Shown here piece after piece: positions 62,272 through 64,000 of a stretch of DNA of 64,000 nucleotides. The notes below the pieces were generated by a model. The model saw only the letters and a program-made list of their open reading frames with translations, had not been told where the DNA came from and made no database searches. Each line of letters opens with the position of its first letter. Within the stretch, counting starts at the first letter, position 1. Both the position numbers and the translations under genes were made by a program. The stretch is from Agapanthus africanus (lineage: Eukaryota > Streptophyta > Magnoliopsida > Asparagales > Amaryllidaceae): NCBI GenBank assembly GCA_030015575.1, contig JASDDO010000018.1, positions 228,393,138-228,457,137 on the forward strand. Direction: 5' to 3'.

Positions 62272-62650
62272 AGCGCGCAGCGCAAGTGCGCAAAGCGCCC
62301 GCGTGCCGACACGTGGCGCGCGCGCTTGCGCACCTGCGCGCTTGCGCAGGTGCGCAAAGCGCCCGCGTGCCGACACGTGGCGCGCGCGCGCTTGCGCACC
62401 TGCGCGCTTTCACAAGTGCGCAAAGCGCCCGCGTGCCGACACGAGGCGCGCGCGCTTGCGCACGTGCGCAAAGCGCCCGCGTGCCGACACGTGGCGAGCG
62501 CGCTTTCTTGCGCACCTGCGCGCTTGCGCAAGGGCGCCAAGCGCCCGCGTGCCGACACGTGGCGCGCGCGCTTGAGCACCAGCGCGCAGCGCTCATGCGC
62601 AAAGCGCCTACGTGCCGACACGTGGCGCGCCTGCGCCTGAGCGCACAGCA
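62272..62650. repeat. GC-rich tandem array with CACGTGGC cores
   Basis: Six units of about 48-68 bp. Five contain CACGTGGC, starting at 62310, 62374, 62488, 62556 and 62619; the unit at 62440 has CACGAGGC. Each unit also has AAAGCGCCCGCGTGCCGAC (or a close variant) and alternating GCGCGC runs. A perfect 12-bp inverted repeat GCGCACCTGCGC / GCGCAGGTGCGC is at 62328-62355. Confidence 0.9.
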
Positions 62651-63170
62651 CCTACGCGCACAGCGTCCAAGGTGCTGCCCCACGCATCCTTTGGATGCCT
62701 TTTCCCCTTTATTTATATATATATGTATATATATACATTTGTTTACAAATGTACACATACACATACTCCGCAACATTCTCCCCTTCCAAAAAAATTTTCG
62801 GGCCGGGGCGCTGCCCCAAACCCCGCAAGGGGGCTGCTAGCCCTCTTGACCCCCAGCCCGCTATCCGGGTAGCAGGACCCCCGTAAAAACTCTGCGTGGC
62901 TCCCGATATATCCAAAACCCCCCTTTCAAAACAAAACACACGTACACTGCACATTGAGTTCGCATGACCAGTTTAACCTGTTAATCGGAGGTTCCCTCGC
63001 CCCAAAGGCGAGGGGTAATTAACGGCAGCTTAGTCCGCGGCTGCCGGAGATTCGGATCCCCACAATCATTAAACCCCAGCCTACCCTAGGCAGGGGGAAT
63101 CTGTAGTACGCCTGACAAGCGTGCGCGTATTCCCATCTCACTGGGGTGACGAAAAACACCCTACAGGTTC

Positions 63171-63188
63171 TGGCACGCCCGGTGGGAC
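63171..63188 (+). promoter_or_regulatory. G3 primer binding site candidate
   Basis: TGGCACGCCCGGTGGGAC follows the LTR end by five bases and begins with TGG as a PBS must. The motif resembles those of Tat-type Ty3/gypsy elements. The tRNA was not identified. Confidence 0.6.
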
Positions 63189-63309
63189 CCTATCTCTCCT
63201 CCCATATTTCGGGTTAAACGTTCATGCGAACTCAATCAATATACATATCGATTGCCTATACTGAAATGATGTTCTTTTTTTTCCATGCAGCAATCAACCT
63301 TCGACGACA

Positions 63310-63579
63310 ATGTCTCCCCAGACGAATTCAGCTTCCAACGTGACCCTGATTCCGTACGTGGTCAAGATCAACGCTCGTGTGGTTCTCCCCGCGAGCCTCA
63401 GTCGACAGTGGGAAGAACCGCCCCGCTAATTTGGTTCTGTCATCATCTACCCTGCCGGGAGCGCTCATCTGGCGGAGATCCCAGCGGAACAGGTGGCCAA
63501 GCCGGTCTCACGGAGAAAGAGGCCGAATGTCGTGATCGCCAAGGTACCACAACCGAAACTCAAGACGGTGTGTGAATGA
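63310..63579 (+). pseudogene. G3 first open frame (possible gag/ORF1 start), broken
   Basis: From the ATG the frame encodes about 89 codons with protein-like composition (NVTLIPYVVKINARVVLP near the start; a basic RRKRP patch later), interrupted by TAA at 63427 and ended by TGA at 63577. Plausible coding continues in other frames to the window end: ADELTRLLQQMHNRAY from about 63638 and a segment with NHVKFQVQGFP from about 63820, so further frame changes are likely. Position right after the PBS suggests gag or an extra first ORF, but no domain is recognised. The 96-aa frame at 63285 on the same strand is in a different frame and less protein-like. Confidence 0.45.
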
Positions 63580-64000
63580 TTCTCTGGTGCTCCAGCGGGG
63601 GGCAAGAACTCCGGTACAAAGGGCAACATCCAATGTTGCGGACGAGCTCACGCGATTACTCCAACAAATGCACAATCGAGCGTATCTCCAAGGCCTTCCA
63701 TCGCCCGGTCTGCGACGTCTTCCCAAAGAGTTGAAGTCTGCGAGGTGCTTAGAATAGAAAAGTTAAGGAAGAAGCGGCTCAGGTATCGAGCCAACAAGAG
63801 GGCCAAGGCTTCAGCCAAATGGAACCATGTGAAGTTCCAAGTGCAGGGTTTCCCCGCGATGACGGCTGAGTCGGACGTAAGAATCAGCAATTCCTTCGAG
63901 CCTCTGAAGTGGGTTCAGAAAAACGCCATGACCGCCAGAATCAAGAAGACAGCGGTCCGAACAGTGCCACAAAGAGACGTGTCCCGGCCCCAATGGAAGA

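Larger units (their letters stand above)
61552..63165 (+). mobile_element. G3: 5' LTR of a Ty3/gypsy element
   Basis: Starts TGTTGGGG and ends CCCTACA five bases before a PBS-like sequence, with left flank TATAT. The LTR is about 1.6 kb. It has TGG-GCC-rich sequence near its start, a TATA box, a pyrimidine-rich stretch after it, and a GC-rich tandem array. The other LTR is outside the window, so the boundaries rest on the termini and PBS alone. The long overlapping Arg/Ala/Cys-rich frames (up to 198 aa) on both strands are products of the array. Confidence 0.75.
63166..64000 (+). mobile_element. G3 internal region, start
   Basis: Continues past the window edge. It contains the leader and the start of a broken coding region. 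Base composition is more even than in the surrounding Copia sequence. Confidence 0.65.

Noticed and set aside
62183..62886. Six overlapping Arg/Ala/Cys-rich open frames up to 198 aa on both strands
   Set aside because: They are produced by the GC-rich tandem array, which lacks stop codons in all frames; the peptides are simple repeats of the array unit.

Overview
The window is plant nuclear DNA, intergenic and heterochromatic in character. No host gene, rRNA or tRNA gene was recognised. It consists almost entirely of LTR retrotransposons inserted into one another. The evidence for a land plant is the set of Ty1/copia elements primed by initiator tRNA-Met (PBS TGGTATCAGAGC), with Angela/Tork-like LTR starts (CCCTAGAGGC motif next to TGTT), and Ty3/gypsy LTRs of the Tekay/Del chromovirus type (TGTAACA...CGTGACA ends, polypurine tract GGGGGGAAGAT). 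I cannot name the species; dense nesting suggests a large genome.

Layout, left to right. 1-973 looks like part of a Tekay-like LTR in plus orientation (G1). At 974 a second Tekay-like LTR in minus orientation (G2) begins. It is split by C1 and continues at 46597-49253, followed by its polypurine tract and about 2.1 kb of non-coding 3' internal sequence holding an array of short inverted repeats. C1 (2985-46591, +) is the main Copia element. Its 5' LTR is broken twice: by C2 (3682-14048, -, target duplication CGATT) and by C3 (15191-25587, -, CTTAG). Its coding region is broken by C4 (28791-39059, -, CTTCA), a Copia of a different family. Its 3' LTR is broken by solo LTR C5 (42923-45129, +, TTATC). 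With the insertions removed, C1 is about 10.35 kb with 2.2-kb LTRs. C6 (from 51359, -) is a further relative inside the G2 internal region. Its 5' LTR is cut at 61551 by G3, a Ty3/gypsy element (+) of possible Tat affinity that runs off the window. The G3 LTR carries a GC-rich tandem array with repeated CACGTGGC cores.

Coding capacity. Only C1 keeps a recognisable near-full pol (protease, integrase with D,D35E spacing, reverse transcriptase with YVDD, RNase H), broken by two CAG-to-TAG stops and two single-base losses. C2, C3 and C6 share a protease change (DTG to DTR) and two internal pol deletions, and C2 and C3 share a third. They therefore look like a lineage that multiplied after its pol was already defective, so it was presumably moved in trans. 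No capsid (gag CA) or zinc-knuckle region is visible in any Copia element: the open frame begins only about 80 codons before the protease active site, after a leader of roughly 2.3-3.1 kb.

The most interesting signal is in those long leaders. All five Copia elements with an internal region, from two diverged families, keep (i) a GC-rich hairpin of about 40 nt lying 189 nt from the PBS in four elements and 201 nt in the fifth, (ii) a cluster of three small hairpins whose arms change in a compensating way between elements, and (iii) a duplicated block with a TCAC-TCCCG-GTGA hairpin. These cis-acting RNA structures appear better preserved than the proteins, as expected if they serve packaging, dimerisation or translation of a trans-mobilised RNA.
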